64,000 nt of DNA from an uncultured Alphaproteobacteria bacterium. Its GTDB lineage: Bacteria > Pseudomonadota > Alphaproteobacteria > HIMB59 > GCA-002718135. Where the stretch lies: assembly GCA_902585605.1 (NCBI GenBank), contig CACIED010000001.1:248001-312000 (forward strand), read 5' to 3'. This document shows, piece by piece, positions 55,929 through 64,000 of this stretch; position 1 is the first letter of the stretch; every line of letters begins with the position of its first letter. Position numbers and translations under genes: made by a program. The notes under the pieces are model-generated. The model was not told where the DNA came from, made no database searches, and was given only the letters and a program-made list of their open reading frames with translations.

Positions 55929-56627
55929 ATGAAGTTTTTAGTTAATCCTAGTAAATTTAATAAAGTTGCAGATTATGTATTTCTACCAGTGTTGATTGCA
56001 TCAATTATATTATTTTCTTTAGGATTAATATTTGCATTTTATTTATCCCCTGATGACTATCAACAGGGATCAACTGTACGTATAATGTATGTTCATGTAC
56101 CTAGTGCTTGGTTAGCATTACTTACCTATGCTATAATGACAATATATAGTGTTACTGGATTAGCCTTTAGAATTCCATTTGGATTTATTATTAACACGGC
56201 AGTAGCTCCTATTGGAGCGGTATTTACTCTAATATGTATTATAAGTGGATCTTTGTGGGGTAAACCAATGTGGGGTACGTGGTGGGTATGGGATGCACGT
56301 TTAACCTCAGTGGCAATACTTTTTATTATTTATATTATTATTATTTTTATGAATTTATCTTTTGAAAATAGGATTGTAAGAGAAAAAGTTGTTGCAATAT
56401 TCGTTCTTGTTGGATCGATAAACCTCCCTATAGTTAAATTTTCTGTAGATTGGTGGAATACTTTACATCAACCGGCAACAATAAGTAAATTGTCAAAACC
56501 CAGCATTGACCCCTCTATGATGATTCCTTTATTTATTATGACTTTTGCATTTATTATGGTTGGGTTAGCAATAGCTATTTTAAGAATTAAAACAGAGATA
56601 ATTTCAAGAAAATCTTATCTAAATTAA
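55929..56627 (+). CDS. ccmC: Haem lyase/chaperone-loading protein CcmC
   Basis: Six-span protein, 232 residues, that attaches haem to CcmE. The tryptophan-rich periplasmic motif WGKPMWGTWWVWDARLTS (about residue 118) is diagnostic, with external haem-ligand histidines in VHVPSAW (near residue 56) and WWNTLHQPATI (near 182). Followed by a small ccmD after 61 bases. Confidence 0.96.
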   Translation: MKFLVNPSKFNKVADYVFLPVLIASIILFSLGLIFAFYLSPDDYQQGSTVRIMYVHVPSAWLALLTYAIMTIYSVTGLAFRIPFGFIINTAVAPIGAVFTLICIISGSLWGKPMWGTWWVWDARLTSVAILFIIYIIIIFMNLSFENRIVREKVVAIFVLVGSINLPIVKFSVDWWNTLHQPATISKLSKPSIDPSMMIPLFIMTFAFIMVGLAIAILRIKTEIISRKSYLN

Positions 56628-56688
56628 TTTGTGACTTTTAGTCCTTTTGATTAAGTATCTTTCCTTAATATTTTTGCTAATAGGAATT

Positions 56689-56790
56689 ATGTATTTCTGG
56701 TATATTTTTGGATCTTACTTTGCAGCCTTTCTTTTAATTATTTTGTTATTATTTTTTAGTTATTTAAAATTTAGAAGAATAAAAAAGTAA
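56689..56790 (+). CDS. ccmD: CcmD, small membrane protein of haem handling
   Basis: Unlisted 33-residue ORF: MYFWYIFGSYFAAFLLIILL then LFFSYLKFRRIKK. One membrane span with the aromatic start and a basic cytoplasmic end, the plan of CcmD, which releases holo-CcmE from CcmC. Its stop directly abuts the ccmE ATG (TAAATG) and it sits between ccmC and ccmE, as in the standard order. The start has a weak GGA site. Confidence 0.88.
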   Translation: MYFWYIFGSYFAAFLLIILLLFFSYLKFRRIKK

Positions 56791-57231
56791 ATGAGTTTAC
56801 GATTTCAAAGGTTGCTGCTTATAGTACTTACTTTTGTAATTATACTAAGTGCAGTCTTACTTATTTTATATAATACAAGAGAAAATGTATCATATTTTTA
56901 CACGCCATCTGAGATTAATAAGCTAGATATCGTAAAAAATGAAACGATAAGAATAGGTGGTTTTGTAGAAAATGATAGTTTTAATAAAATTTCTTCAAGT
57001 TCATTTAAATTTAAAATTACTGATGAAAAAGCATCTATACTTGTTACTTTTAATGGAATTCTTCCTGATTTATTTAGAGAAGGGCAAGGTGCAGTGATAG
57101 AGGGTACTTTTGTTGATAATGATATATTTAATGCAACTAATGTTTTTGCAAAACATGATGAAAATTATATGCCAGCTTCAATAAAAAAAGATCTGAAAGA
57201 TACAGGTTATTGGAATAAAAAATATAAATGA
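56791..57231 (+). CDS. ccmE: Haem chaperone CcmE
   Basis: Periplasmic haem chaperone anchored by one N-terminal span, 146 residues. The covalent haem-binding histidine is H122 in AKHDENYMP, the conserved family motif, with Y126 as likely axial partner. A beta-barrel (IRIGGFVEN, VTFNGILPDLFREGQGAVIEG) precedes it. ATGA overlap with ccmF. Confidence 0.96.
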   Translation: MSLRFQRLLLIVLTFVIILSAVLLILYNTRENVSYFYTPSEINKLDIVKNETIRIGGFVENDSFNKISSSSFKFKITDEKASILVTFNGILPDLFREGQGAVIEGTFVDNDIFNATNVFAKHDENYMPASIKKDLKDTGYWNKKYK

Positions 57232-59090
57232 GTTCATTAGTTGGTTTTTCAAGCTTAGTTTTAGCGATAGGTATTAATTTTTACTTATTTTTATCTAGAT
57301 ACATATTTAAATTTCAAAAACAGAAATTTAATTTATTCATTCGTTTTTCGTCGTTATTAACGTTGTTATCTTTTTTTTCATTAATGTATGCTTATGTGGT
57401 ATCTGATTTCTCAATTTATAATGTCTTTCAAAACTCTCACTCAAATAAACCATTAATATATAAAATTTCAGGTACTTGGGGAAATCATGAAGGTTCGATG
57501 CTTTTGTGGCTAAGTATATTATCTATTTTTAGTTTCTTTTTTTCTTTTACAAAAAATATAGACGAAAGCTTTCAAAGATTAACATTAATTATCCAATCTT
57601 TACTTCATATTTTATTTGGTCTCTTTATCGTATTTACATCTAATCCTTTTTTAGTTAATTCAATTTTAGTTAATGAAGGTTTGGGTTTAAATCCAATTTT
57701 ACAAGATCCAGGTTTAGCTGTTCACCCTCCAATTTTATATGTAGGCTACGTTGGCTATTCCATAGTTTTCAGTATTGCTATTGCAGGTTTATTCCAAAAT
57801 ACAGACGATGAATGGCTTTATGTTGCAAAGAAATGGTCATTGATTAGTTGGACTTTTTTAACTGGTGGAATAGCTCTAGGTTCATATTGGGCATATTACG
57901 AATTAGGATGGGGTGGATGGTGGTTTTGGGATCCAGTCGAAAATATTTCTCTTATGCCTTGGATTGCTGGACTTGCGTTAGTTCATTCTCTCATGATGGT
58001 AAGAGGTGAACAAGCTATTAAAAAGTGGATAGTTTTTTTATCAATTCTATGCTTTTCATTAAGTGTTTTTGGAACATTTTTAGTAAGATCTGGAATCTTA
58101 ACAAGCGTACATTCATTTACGGCAGATGCATCTAGAGGTATATTTATATTACTAATTTTTTTTATTGTAACTGGATTCGGTTTTTTAGTTTTCTTGTTAA
58201 AAGAACCAAAAAAATCAAATACTTTAAACTTGTTATTTATCAATAAGGTTTCAGCAATAGTAATAAATAATATTTTAATGATTATAGCAACCTTAACTAT
58301 TCTTTTAGGAACTATATACCCAATTATTATTGAAGTTTTGTATAATAAGAGAATATCAGTTGGCGGTCCTTATTTTAATTCAACAGTAATTCCTATAATG
58401 ATCCCTGGTTTTTTATTAATGAGTATTGCGCCAATTTTATCCTGGCAAACAAATAAAATACAAAATTCAAAAAAATACGCAATAGGTTTTATTATGTTAA
58501 GTATTTTAGTTTTAATTCAATCATATTTTTCAGATTTTAATACATGGGGCTTTGTTGGACTGCTTCTAGGTTTTTGGATAATATTAGCTTCAATTATTGC
58601 AATCTTTTCTTCATATAAAGTTAAATTTAATATTAAGTTTTTCCAAATAATTAATCCTCATATAGCACATATTGGAGTTGGTATTGCTATAGTTGGTATC
58701 ACTTGTTCTAGTGTTTTTCAAAATGAGCTAGATTTTAATCTTAACGAAGGAGATAAGTTTAATGTAAATGGAAAAACAGTTTTGTTTCAAGAAATAGAAA
58801 ATACTAATAAAATTAATTACCAAGCTTTAAGGGGAAAATTTATTTTTGATATTGAAAAAAATCAATCAAAAAAAATAGAGGCTGGTAAAAATTATTATCC
58901 TGTATCTAAAATGATTACATCTGAAGCTGGTATTTTACATCAATGGAACAAAGATATATATTTTATACTTGGTGATCAAAAAAATAATGAGTGGTTTGTG
59001 AAAGTTTTAATAAATCCCTTTGTTAGTTTTATATGGCTTGGAGTGGCAATAATGATTTATTCAGGTTTTATAGCAGTTACACGAAGATGA
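57228..59090 (+). CDS. ccmF: Cytochrome c haem lyase subunit CcmF
   Basis: Multi-span protein, 620 residues, transferring haem from CcmE to apocytochrome. The tryptophan-rich WWD domain reads ELGWGGWWFWDPVENISLMPW near residue 225, ISGTWGNHEGSMLLWLSILS near 82 and DPGLAVHPPILYVGYVG near 162; the haem-ligand histidines lie in these. It continues with the usual long periplasmic C-terminal region. It overlaps ccmG by 4 bases. Confidence 0.97.
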   Translation: MSSLVGFSSLVLAIGINFYLFLSRYIFKFQKQKFNLFIRFSSLLTLLSFFSLMYAYVVSDFSIYNVFQNSHSNKPLIYKISGTWGNHEGSMLLWLSILSIFSFFFSFTKNIDESFQRLTLIIQSLLHILFGLFIVFTSNPFLVNSILVNEGLGLNPILQDPGLAVHPPILYVGYVGYSIVFSIAIAGLFQNTDDEWLYVAKKWSLISWTFLTGGIALGSYWAYYELGWGGWWFWDPVENISLMPWIAGLALVHSLMMVRGEQAIKKWIVFLSILCFSLSVFGTFLVRSGILTSVHSFTADASRGIFILLIFFIVTGFGFLVFLLKEPKKSNTLNLLFINKVSAIVINNILMIIATLTILLGTIYPIIIEVLYNKRISVGGPYFNSTVIPIMIPGFLLMSIAPILSWQTNKIQNSKKYAIGFIMLSILVLIQSYFSDFNTWGFVGLLLGFWIILASIIAIFSSYKVKFNIKFFQIINPHIAHIGVGIAIVGITCSSVFQNELDFNLNEGDKFNVNGKTVLFQEIENTNKINYQALRGKFIFDIEKNQSKKIEAGKNYYPVSKMITSEAGILHQWNKDIYFILGDQKNNEWFVKVLINPFVSFIWLGVAIMIYSGFIAVTRR

Positions 59091-59611
59091 ATAGAATAAT
59101 AATTTTAACTCCATTAATCATACTCTTCATAATATGTATTTTTTCACTAACTTATTTATTAAGTGGCAAAGATCCAAACAAACCTCCAAGTGCACTGTTA
59201 TATAAAGACGTTCCTAATTTTGAGAGTAGTTCTTTATATAATGAAAAGGAAATAATTAAAACAAGAGACATAAAAAATACAAAGACCTTAATTAATTTTT
59301 TTGCTTCATGGTGTAGTCCATGTAAAATAGAGCATCCACTTTTTTTTGAAATAGGTAAAAAATACCCAGAATTATATTTGTTGGGATTTAATCACAAAGA
59401 CCCAACATCAGATGCAAAAAAATACCTGGAAGAGGACGGAAATCCATATGATTTTGTTGGTGTAGACTCTGATGGATTAATTGCATTAGAATTTGGTGTT
59501 TTTGGTCTACCAGAAACATATTTAATTAATGAGGATGGTAAGATTATCTATAAATTAATGGGCCCAATAACAACCGACATCTTAAAAAATGAAATTGAAC
59601 CACTTCTTTAG
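59087..59611 (+). CDS. ccmG: Thiol-disulfide oxidoreductase CcmG/DsbE
   Basis: Membrane-anchored thioredoxin-like protein, 174 residues from the ATG at 59087 (MNRIIILTPLIILFIICIF), overlapping the ccmF stop; an earlier ATG at 59033 lies inside ccmF. The redox pair is C76 and C79 in FFASWCSPCKIEHP, with FGVFGLPETYLINEDGKI holding the cis-proline loop. It keeps apocytochrome c cysteines reduced in the periplasm. Confidence 0.94.
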   Translation: MNRIIILTPLIILFIICIFSLTYLLSGKDPNKPPSALLYKDVPNFESSSLYNEKEIIKTRDIKNTKTLINFFASWCSPCKIEHPLFFEIGKKYPELYLLGFNHKDPTSDAKKYLEEDGNPYDFVGVDSDGLIALEFGVFGLPETYLINEDGKIIYKLMGPITTDILKNEIEPLL

Positions 59612-59975
59612 AATTTTACTAATAGCAACTTTAGGTTTTGTGTTTTTTACTTTTAAAATATTTGCAGTTGAAAATATTGATGAGAGAGTTAAAAATTTAA
59701 CGTTGGAGTTACGATGTATGACTTGTCAAAACCAAAGCATTTATGACTCAGATGCAGAATTCTCTAAAGATATTAAAAAAATAGTAAAACGCAAGTTACA
59801 AGAAGGATTGAATGAACGAGATATTAAGAAATTTTTAGTTCAAAGATATGGTGAGTACATTCTTTTTAGACCTTTAATGAATTATAATAATATCTTTCTT
59901 TGGAGTTTTCCTTTTATATTACTAATAATTGGCTTGTTTTTTGTATTAATTAAGACCAAAGGAAAGAAGATCTGA
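59589..59975 (+). CDS. ccmH: CcmH/CycL-type thiol protein
   Basis: Signal peptide plus one C-terminal membrane span, 128 residues. The redox motif LRCMTCQNQSIYDSDAEFS (C43, C46) is diagnostic for CcmH, which reduces the apocytochrome haem-binding cysteines. The start lies 23 bases inside ccmG (an unusually long overlap). The CcmI/CycH chaperone seen in many systems does not follow; no ORF for it is seen before the solute-binding gene. Confidence 0.93.
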   Translation: MKLNHFFRILLIATLGFVFFTFKIFAVENIDERVKNLTLELRCMTCQNQSIYDSDAEFSKDIKKIVKRKLQEGLNERDIKKFLVQRYGEYILFRPLMNYNNIFLWSFPFILLIIGLFFVLIKTKGKKI

Positions 59976-60018
59976 ACAATTTATTTTGTTTTTTTTTATT
60001 TAGCTTATATGGTTCTTG

Positions 60019-60024
60019 TATAAT
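60019..60024 (+). promoter_or_regulatory. -10 element of the amino-acid-binding protein gene
   Basis: TATAAT at 60019-60024, 28 bases before the GTG start. The -35 position is weak (TTATTT). The leader then ends in a strong AAGGAGG ribosome site at 60041-60047. Confidence 0.45.
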
Positions 60025-60051
60025 TTAGAAATACTTCTTCAAGGAGGAAAC

Positions 60052-60885
60052 GTGAAAAAAATTTTAATATACTTATTATCAATTGGTGTTTTTGGAGTTG
60101 CTTCAATTGCAAATTCACAAACAATAAGAATTGGTACAGAAGGTGCTTATCCGCCATGGAACAATCTTAACTCTGCAGGTGAACTAGAAGGTGCAGAAAT
60201 AGATTTTGGTAACGAAGCTTGTAAACGCATGGGGGTTACTTGTGAATGGGTTACTCAAGATTGGGATGGTATAATACCCGCTCTTCTTCAAGGTAAATAT
60301 GACATTATTATTGCTGGAATGTCAATTACTGAAGAAAGAAAAGAAAAAGTTAATTTTACAACTGGATATATGACTGATGGCGCAAGATTTGCTGTTCTAA
60401 AAAATAGTGGTTTGGCTAATTTAAATATTGCAGGTATGGCTAAAGTTAATCTTAATAATGCAGGTGGAAAAGAACAAGCTGCGATAGGTCAGCTCATTGC
60501 TGCAATGGATGGTAAAACTGTATGTGTTCAATCATCCACAATTCACCAAAATTTTTTAGAGAAACACATGTCTGGTGCAGTAGATGTTAAACTATATCAA
60601 GCAGTTGATGATCATAATTTAGATTTAGCTGCAGGAAGATGTGATGCTGTTCTTGCTGATGTAGGATCAATCATTGATTTTATGGAATCTGATGGTGGTG
60701 TTGACGTTGCATTCACAGGCCCAACATTCTCTGGTGGTGTCTTTGGTGATGGCGTTGGTGGAGCTGTTAGAAAAGAAGATACTGAAATCTTAGAGATGTG
60801 GAATTCTGCAATAGCTGAAATGTCAAAAGACGGTACTACTGCTGCAATTACAAAAGAGTGGTTTGGTAGAGATATTTCTATGTAA
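60052..60885 (+). CDS. Polar amino-acid ABC transporter substrate-binding protein (orphan)
   Basis: Periplasmic binding protein, 277 residues, started at GTG 60052, which follows AAGGAGG by 4 bases and gives a clean signal peptide (MKKILIYLLSIGVFGVASIANS, then QTIRIGTEG). Family-3 motif RIGTEGAYPPWN, WDGIIPALLQGKYDIIIAGMSITEERKEKVNFT and a C-terminal CDAVLADVGSIIDFM segment place it with HisJ/ArgT/octopine-type binders. No permease or ATPase gene is adjacent. Perfect ribosome site, promoter and terminator suggest high expression. Confidence 0.93.
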   Translation: MKKILIYLLSIGVFGVASIANSQTIRIGTEGAYPPWNNLNSAGELEGAEIDFGNEACKRMGVTCEWVTQDWDGIIPALLQGKYDIIIAGMSITEERKEKVNFTTGYMTDGARFAVLKNSGLANLNIAGMAKVNLNNAGGKEQAAIGQLIAAMDGKTVCVQSSTIHQNFLEKHMSGAVDVKLYQAVDDHNLDLAAGRCDAVLADVGSIIDFMESDGGVDVAFTGPTFSGGVFGDGVGGAVRKEDTEILEMWNSAIAEMSKDGTTAAITKEWFGRDISM

Positions 60886-60906
60886 TTTACATTTTTTTTT
60901 AATTAT

Positions 60907-60932
60907 AGCGGCCTTTTGGCCGCTTTTTTTTT
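60907..60932 (+). terminator. Rho-independent terminator behind the binding-protein gene
   Basis: AGCGGCC (60907-60913), loop TTTT, GGCCGCT (60918-60924), then at least eight T. A strong GC hairpin placed 22 bases after the stop. One of only two classic intrinsic terminators seen in the window. Confidence 0.93.
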
Positions 60933-60984
60933 GATTAATTTATAACCTTCGTGCATAAGAAGTTTATAATAAAGTTATTTCACA

Positions 60985-61266
60985 ATGAACTCTCTTTTAT
61001 ATTTGATTATTCAGATTATAAATCTTTTCCAATTTGTATTAGTTGTTTACATAATATTAACTTGGTTAGTAAATTTTAATATTATTAATACTGGAAATAG
61101 ATTCGTTTATAGTATTTTGGATGCTTTATACAGGTTATGTGAACCAAGTTTAAATTTTGTAAGACGTTACCTCCCTACTTTTGGTGCAATTGATTTATCA
61201 CCTATTGTTGTTTATCTTGGTTTATGGTTTTTAAAAAGTTTACTAATCGAATATTGGCCTAGATAA
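60985..61266 (+). CDS. yggT: YggT-family membrane protein
   Basis: Small protein of 93 residues with two membrane segments (about 4-27 and 66-88). The middle SILDALYRLCEPSLNFVRRYLPTFGAIDLSPIVVYLGLWFLKSLL matches YggT, a poorly characterised family linked to division-site or plastid-like protein assembly. It precedes folD by two bases, a common alphaproteobacterial pairing. It has a TATAAT at 60966-60971. Confidence 0.88.
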   Translation: MNSLLYLIIQIINLFQFVLVVYIILTWLVNFNIINTGNRFVYSILDALYRLCEPSLNFVRRYLPTFGAIDLSPIVVYLGLWFLKSLLIEYWPR

Positions 61267-61268
61267 TA

Positions 61269-62150
61269 ATGACTAAAATTATAGATGGAAAAAAAATATC
61301 TCAAAAATTAAAAGATAATTTAAAAATTGAAATAGAAAAAATTAAAAATAGTTTTAATCGTGTTCCCGGACTAGCTGTTGTTCAAATTGGAAATGTTGCC
61401 GCTAGTAGTATTTATGTAAAGGCTAAAACCAAAGCTGCTAAAGAAGTTGGTATAACTGTTTTTGATCATCATCTTGATGCCTCAACAACTCAGTCAGATC
61501 TTTTAAATTTAATAAGTGATTTAAATAAAAATGAAGACGTAAATGGTATTTTAGTACAACTTCCTCTTCCTAAAAATATTAATGAACAAATTATACTGGA
61601 TAGCATTCATCCAAACAAAGATGCTGATGGATTTCATCCTTTAAATGTTGGAAAATTATCAATTAGTAAATCTAATAATGAAAACTTACTTATACCATGT
61701 ACTCCTTTAGGGTGCTTAATTATGTTACAAGATGTGGGCATAAATTTGAGTGGTAAAAATGCAGTTATTATTGGGCGATCAAATATTGTTGGTAAACCAA
61801 TGGCACAATTATTAGTCAAAGAGTCTTGTACTGTTACAATCGCTCACTCTAAGACTATTGACATAGAAAATATATGCAAAAAGGCCGATATATTAATTGT
61901 GGCGATTGGAAAGCCAGAAGTTGTGAAATCTAATTGGGTAAAAGATGGTGCTGTTATTATAGATGTAGGGATTAATAGAATAAACGATGTCGAGAATAAT
62001 AAAACTAAACTTGTTGGTGATGTCATGTTTGATGAAGTAAAAAATAAAGTTAATGCTATTACTCCTGTACCAGGTGGTGTTGGGCCAATGACAATTGCCT
62101 GTCTTTTAAAAAATACAAAAACAGCTTTTTTAAATCAAAATAAAATCTAA
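61269..62150 (+). CDS. folD: Methylene-tetrahydrofolate dehydrogenase/cyclohydrolase FolD
   Basis: Bifunctional one-carbon enzyme, 293 residues, linking 5,10-methylene- and 10-formyl-tetrahydrofolate. Seen: VGNVAASSIYVKAKTKAAKEVGI with the catalytic lysine, GILVQLPLPKNIN, PNKDADGFHPLNVGKL, PCTPLGCLIML, and NADP loop IIGRSNIVGKPMAQLL; ends ITPVPGGVGPMTIACLLKNT. Supplies the folate used by PanB and purine synthesis. Shares CTAA with the opposing gene's stop. Confidence 0.97.
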   Translation: MTKIIDGKKISQKLKDNLKIEIEKIKNSFNRVPGLAVVQIGNVAASSIYVKAKTKAAKEVGITVFDHHLDASTTQSDLLNLISDLNKNEDVNGILVQLPLPKNINEQIILDSIHPNKDADGFHPLNVGKLSISKSNNENLLIPCTPLGCLIMLQDVGINLSGKNAVIIGRSNIVGKPMAQLLVKESCTVTIAHSKTIDIENICKKADILIVAIGKPEVVKSNWVKDGAVIIDVGINRINDVENNKTKLVGDVMFDEVKNKVNAITPVPGGVGPMTIACLLKNTKTAFLNQNKI

Positions 62151-63001
62151 TCTGTTAAAGCTTTACTTATGTGTTTAAGAAAAATATCTACAGTTATGCT
62201 TTTTCTTGCATCACAACAATGATTGCATAATTTTTCAATTTCCCCACATGGTGAAAAATCATTATCATAGTAAATATTTTCATGAAAATGATAACCAATT
62301 ACATCAGGTGAAATCCAACCTCCAAAATATAATACTGCTTTTTTTCTTAAAGCTGCAGCAACATGACCAAACCCCCCTTCTGGCCCAATATATAAATCAG
62401 ATAATTTTAAAATTGCACAAGCAATTCTAAAATTCATTTCTTTTGGTGAATATATTCCTTCAATTATCTTAGTTTCATCATGAGTTGAATGAATGATTAA
62501 ATTTTCATTTTTAATTTTATTTACTAATTGTATCCAATTTTCATAACCCCAATCTTTATTTTGGTGTTTAATTGAGAGTTGAAAATCATTAATTTTTATT
62601 GAAGAAGTTTCTAAAAATATAATTTTTCTAAAATTTTTTTTATTATTTTTTTTCCAAAATTTTTTAGCATCAAAAAGTATATTTTTTGCATGATAAATTT
62701 CATCATCTGAAAAATACATTTCCCCTGGAACTGGTTTAAATTTTTTATTCCACACCATTTTTGAAGTTGTTGATTTTTCGTGATCAATATACGGTCGATT
62801 TTCACTATGATAATCAATCAGATGAATAGGCTTATCTTTTAAAAGATTTCTGCAATCCGCTATGTTGGGATTATGATCCCACACTCTAGAATAAAAAGCA
62901 GTACCTGCTTTAGAATTACCAATAACAATTTGTCTCTCAGGATATTTTTTTTTAATTTTTGCAGCAAAAGCTGTTATCAATAAATCATCTCCATAACCCA
63001 T
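62147..63001 (-). CDS. Glycosyltransferase family-9-like (heptosyltransferase-like) protein
   Basis: Protein of 284 residues. MGYGDDLLITAFAAKIKKKYPERQIVIGN resembles the GT9 start (a G-x-GD-L loop), and LKLSDLYIGPEGGFGHVAAALRKKAVLYFGGW is the GT9-type sugar-nucleotide region. C-terminal CGEIEKLCNHCCDAR has clustered cysteines not usual for heptosyltransferases. It could add a heptose or another sugar to LPS core. The start lies three bases behind argG, so co-transcription is probable. Confidence 0.7.
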   Translation of the reverse strand: MGYGDDLLITAFAAKIKKKYPERQIVIGNSKAGTAFYSRVWDHNPNIADCRNLLKDKPIHLIDYHSENRPYIDHEKSTTSKMVWNKKFKPVPGEMYFSDDEIYHAKNILFDAKKFWKKNNKKNFRKIIFLETSSIKINDFQLSIKHQNKDWGYENWIQLVNKIKNENLIIHSTHDETKIIEGIYSPKEMNFRIACAILKLSDLYIGPEGGFGHVAAALRKKAVLYFGGWISPDVIGYHFHENIYYDNDFSPCGEIEKLCNHCCDARKSITVDIFLKHISKALTD

Positions 63002-63004
63002 AAA

Positions 63005-64000
63005 CTATTTTTTATTTTTAAGTCTTATAGAATTTATTTTTATAAATCCCTCTGCATCTTTTTGGTTATAATCTCCTTTTTCATCAAAAGAAACTATCGA
63101 GGTATCATATAAGGTGTTGGGTGATTTTCTACCTAGAATAATAATATTCCCTTTAAAAATTTTAAGCTTTACATGGCCGTTAACTTTATTTTGCATAGAG
63201 TCTATTAACTCCTGCATGGCTATTCTTTCAGTCGAAAACCAAAAGCCATTGTATATTACTTCAGCATATTTTGGCATTATCTCATCTTTAAGATGAGCCT
63301 CACCTTTATCTAAAGTTATACTTTCTATTGCTCTTCTTGCATGTAATAAAATTGTTCCGCCTGGCGTTTCATATATGCCTCTGGATTTCATTCCAATAAA
63401 TCTATTTTCAACAATATCTATTCTTCCAACACCATGATTACCCGCAACAAAATTCAACTTTGCCAAAATCTTATGAGGTTTCAAATTTTCTTCATTAATT
63501 GAAACGGGATCTCCGTTTTTAAATTCAATTGTTATTATTTCTGGTTGATTAAGTGATTCTTCTATTGATTTAGTTCGTGAAAATACATATTCTGGTGGCT
63601 CAACCCACGGATCTTCTAGTAACTTTCCTTCTGAAGATGTATGTAAAAGATTAGCGTCGGTACTAAAAGGAGGCTCTCCCATTTTATCTTTAGGAACAGT
63701 AATTTGATTTTTTTCTGCGTATTCAATTAGGTCATTTCTACTTTCAAATTCCCAATCTCGCCAAGGAGCTATGATCTCAATTTTAGGATTATTTGCGTAA
63801 TATCCAAGTTCAAATCTGACTTGATCATTACCTTTCCCTGTAGCACCATGAGCCACAGCATCTGCTCCTACAATTTTAGCAATTTCAATTTGTCTTTTAG
63901 CTATTAATGGTCTTGCAATAGCTGTGCCTAATAAGTATGTTCCTTCGTAGAGTGTATTTGCTCTAAACATTGGAAAAACATAATCCCTAACGAATTCTTC
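63005..64000 (-). CDS. argG: Argininosuccinate synthase (5' end cut by window)
   Basis: C-terminal 332 residues of ArgG, entering the window as [20 protein letters not shown]. Seen: [46 protein letters not shown], with the citrulline and aspartate-binding segments. It joins citrulline and aspartate, using ATP, in arginine synthesis. The N-terminal P-loop portion lies beyond 64000. Partner argH is not visible. Confidence 0.96.
   Translation of the reverse strand, partial: EEFVRDYVFPMFRANTLYEGTYLLGTAIARPLIAKRQIEIAKIVGADAVAHGATGKGNDQVRFELGYYANNPKIEIIAPWRDWEFESRNDLIEYAEKNQITVPKDKMGEPPFSTDANLLHTSSEGKLLEDPWVEPPEYVFSRTKSIEESLNQPEIITIEFKNGDPVSINEENLKPHKILAKLNFVAGNHGVGRIDIVENRFIGMKSRGIYETPGGTILLHARRAIESITLDKGEAHLKDEIMPKYAEVIYNGFWFSTERIAMQELIDSMQNKVNGHVKLKIFKGNIIILGRKSPNTLYDTSIVSFDEKGDYNQKDAEGFIKINSIRLKNKK

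Overview
This window is a compact, strongly AT-rich bacterial chromosome segment. It carries only housekeeping and biosynthetic genes and shows no insertion sequence, phage, CRISPR array or rRNA operon. The gene set points to an alphaproteobacterium: a GcrA cell-cycle regulator, the FdxA-CarD-RpoH neighbourhood, an sdhCDAB-mdh-sucCD-sucAB-lpd run and a type I cytochrome c maturation cluster. Gaps are very short, many stops and starts overlap, and proteins are rich in Lys, Asn and Ile. This suggests a genome-streamlined, probably marine, SAR11-like lineage (Pelagibacterales or an AEGEAN-169/HIMB59-type group). That placement is inference from gene content and composition, not a phylogeny.

Layout. 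1-4234 (minus): start of atpG, then atpA, atpH and priA. 4298-5841 (plus): transaldolase-like fsa, a DUF484 gene and a DUF1737 gene. 5838-17784 (minus): one ten-gene run encoding succinate dehydrogenase, malate dehydrogenase, succinyl-CoA synthetase and the 2-oxoglutarate dehydrogenase complex. 17978-18120: a probable structured small RNA. 18115-22140 (minus): alpha/beta hydrolase, zapE, an unlisted 46-residue ORF, an MFS transporter and a type-5 uracil-DNA glycosylase. 22141-23676 (plus): DUF924 and a nucleoside hydrolase. 23647-24429 (minus): an ElyC/YdcF protein. Next comes tRNA-Arg(UCG). 24554-32484 (minus): asd-leuB-leuD-leuC joined to rplS-trmD-rimM-rpsP-ffh. 32682-36216 (plus): dapF-mtaB-ftsY-yciB. 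36218-37414 (minus): pgk. 37553-39454 (plus): gcrA, an MFS transporter and a 40-residue membrane ORF. 39460-40698 (minus): an M29 aminopeptidase. 40882-43615 (plus): dxs and panB. 43612-44244 (minus): carbonic anhydrase. 44285-45259 (plus): dusA. 45265-54042 (minus): pagL-like gene, rpoH, a degenerate metallophosphoesterase, carD, fdxA, a TerB-like gene, a SUV3-like helicase and acnA. 54340-62150 (plus): a Lys/Ala/Pro basic protein, ccmABCDEFGH, an orphan amino-acid-binding protein, yggT and folD. 62147-64000 (minus): a GT9-like gene and argG, cut by the window end.

Together the genes cover most of the oxidative TCA cycle (aconitase, 2-oxoglutarate dehydrogenase, succinyl-CoA synthetase, succinate dehydrogenase, malate dehydrogenase), ATP synthase, cytochrome c assembly, leucine, lysine-branch, arginine, pantothenate and isoprenoid synthesis, the SRP targeting pair Ffh and FtsY, and tRNA/ribosome maturation.

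The least explained items are: the RNA near 18.0 kb; two small ORFs tightly coupled to transporter genes; S16 and L19 with long acidic tails that share repeat sequence; a metallophosphoesterase that has lost its metal-binding motifs next to carD; the basic-protein gene with a palindrome at its promoter and three stacked hairpins behind it; and a genome-wide habit of convergent genes sharing stop-codon bases. I did not find a clear new multi-gene defence or mobile system.
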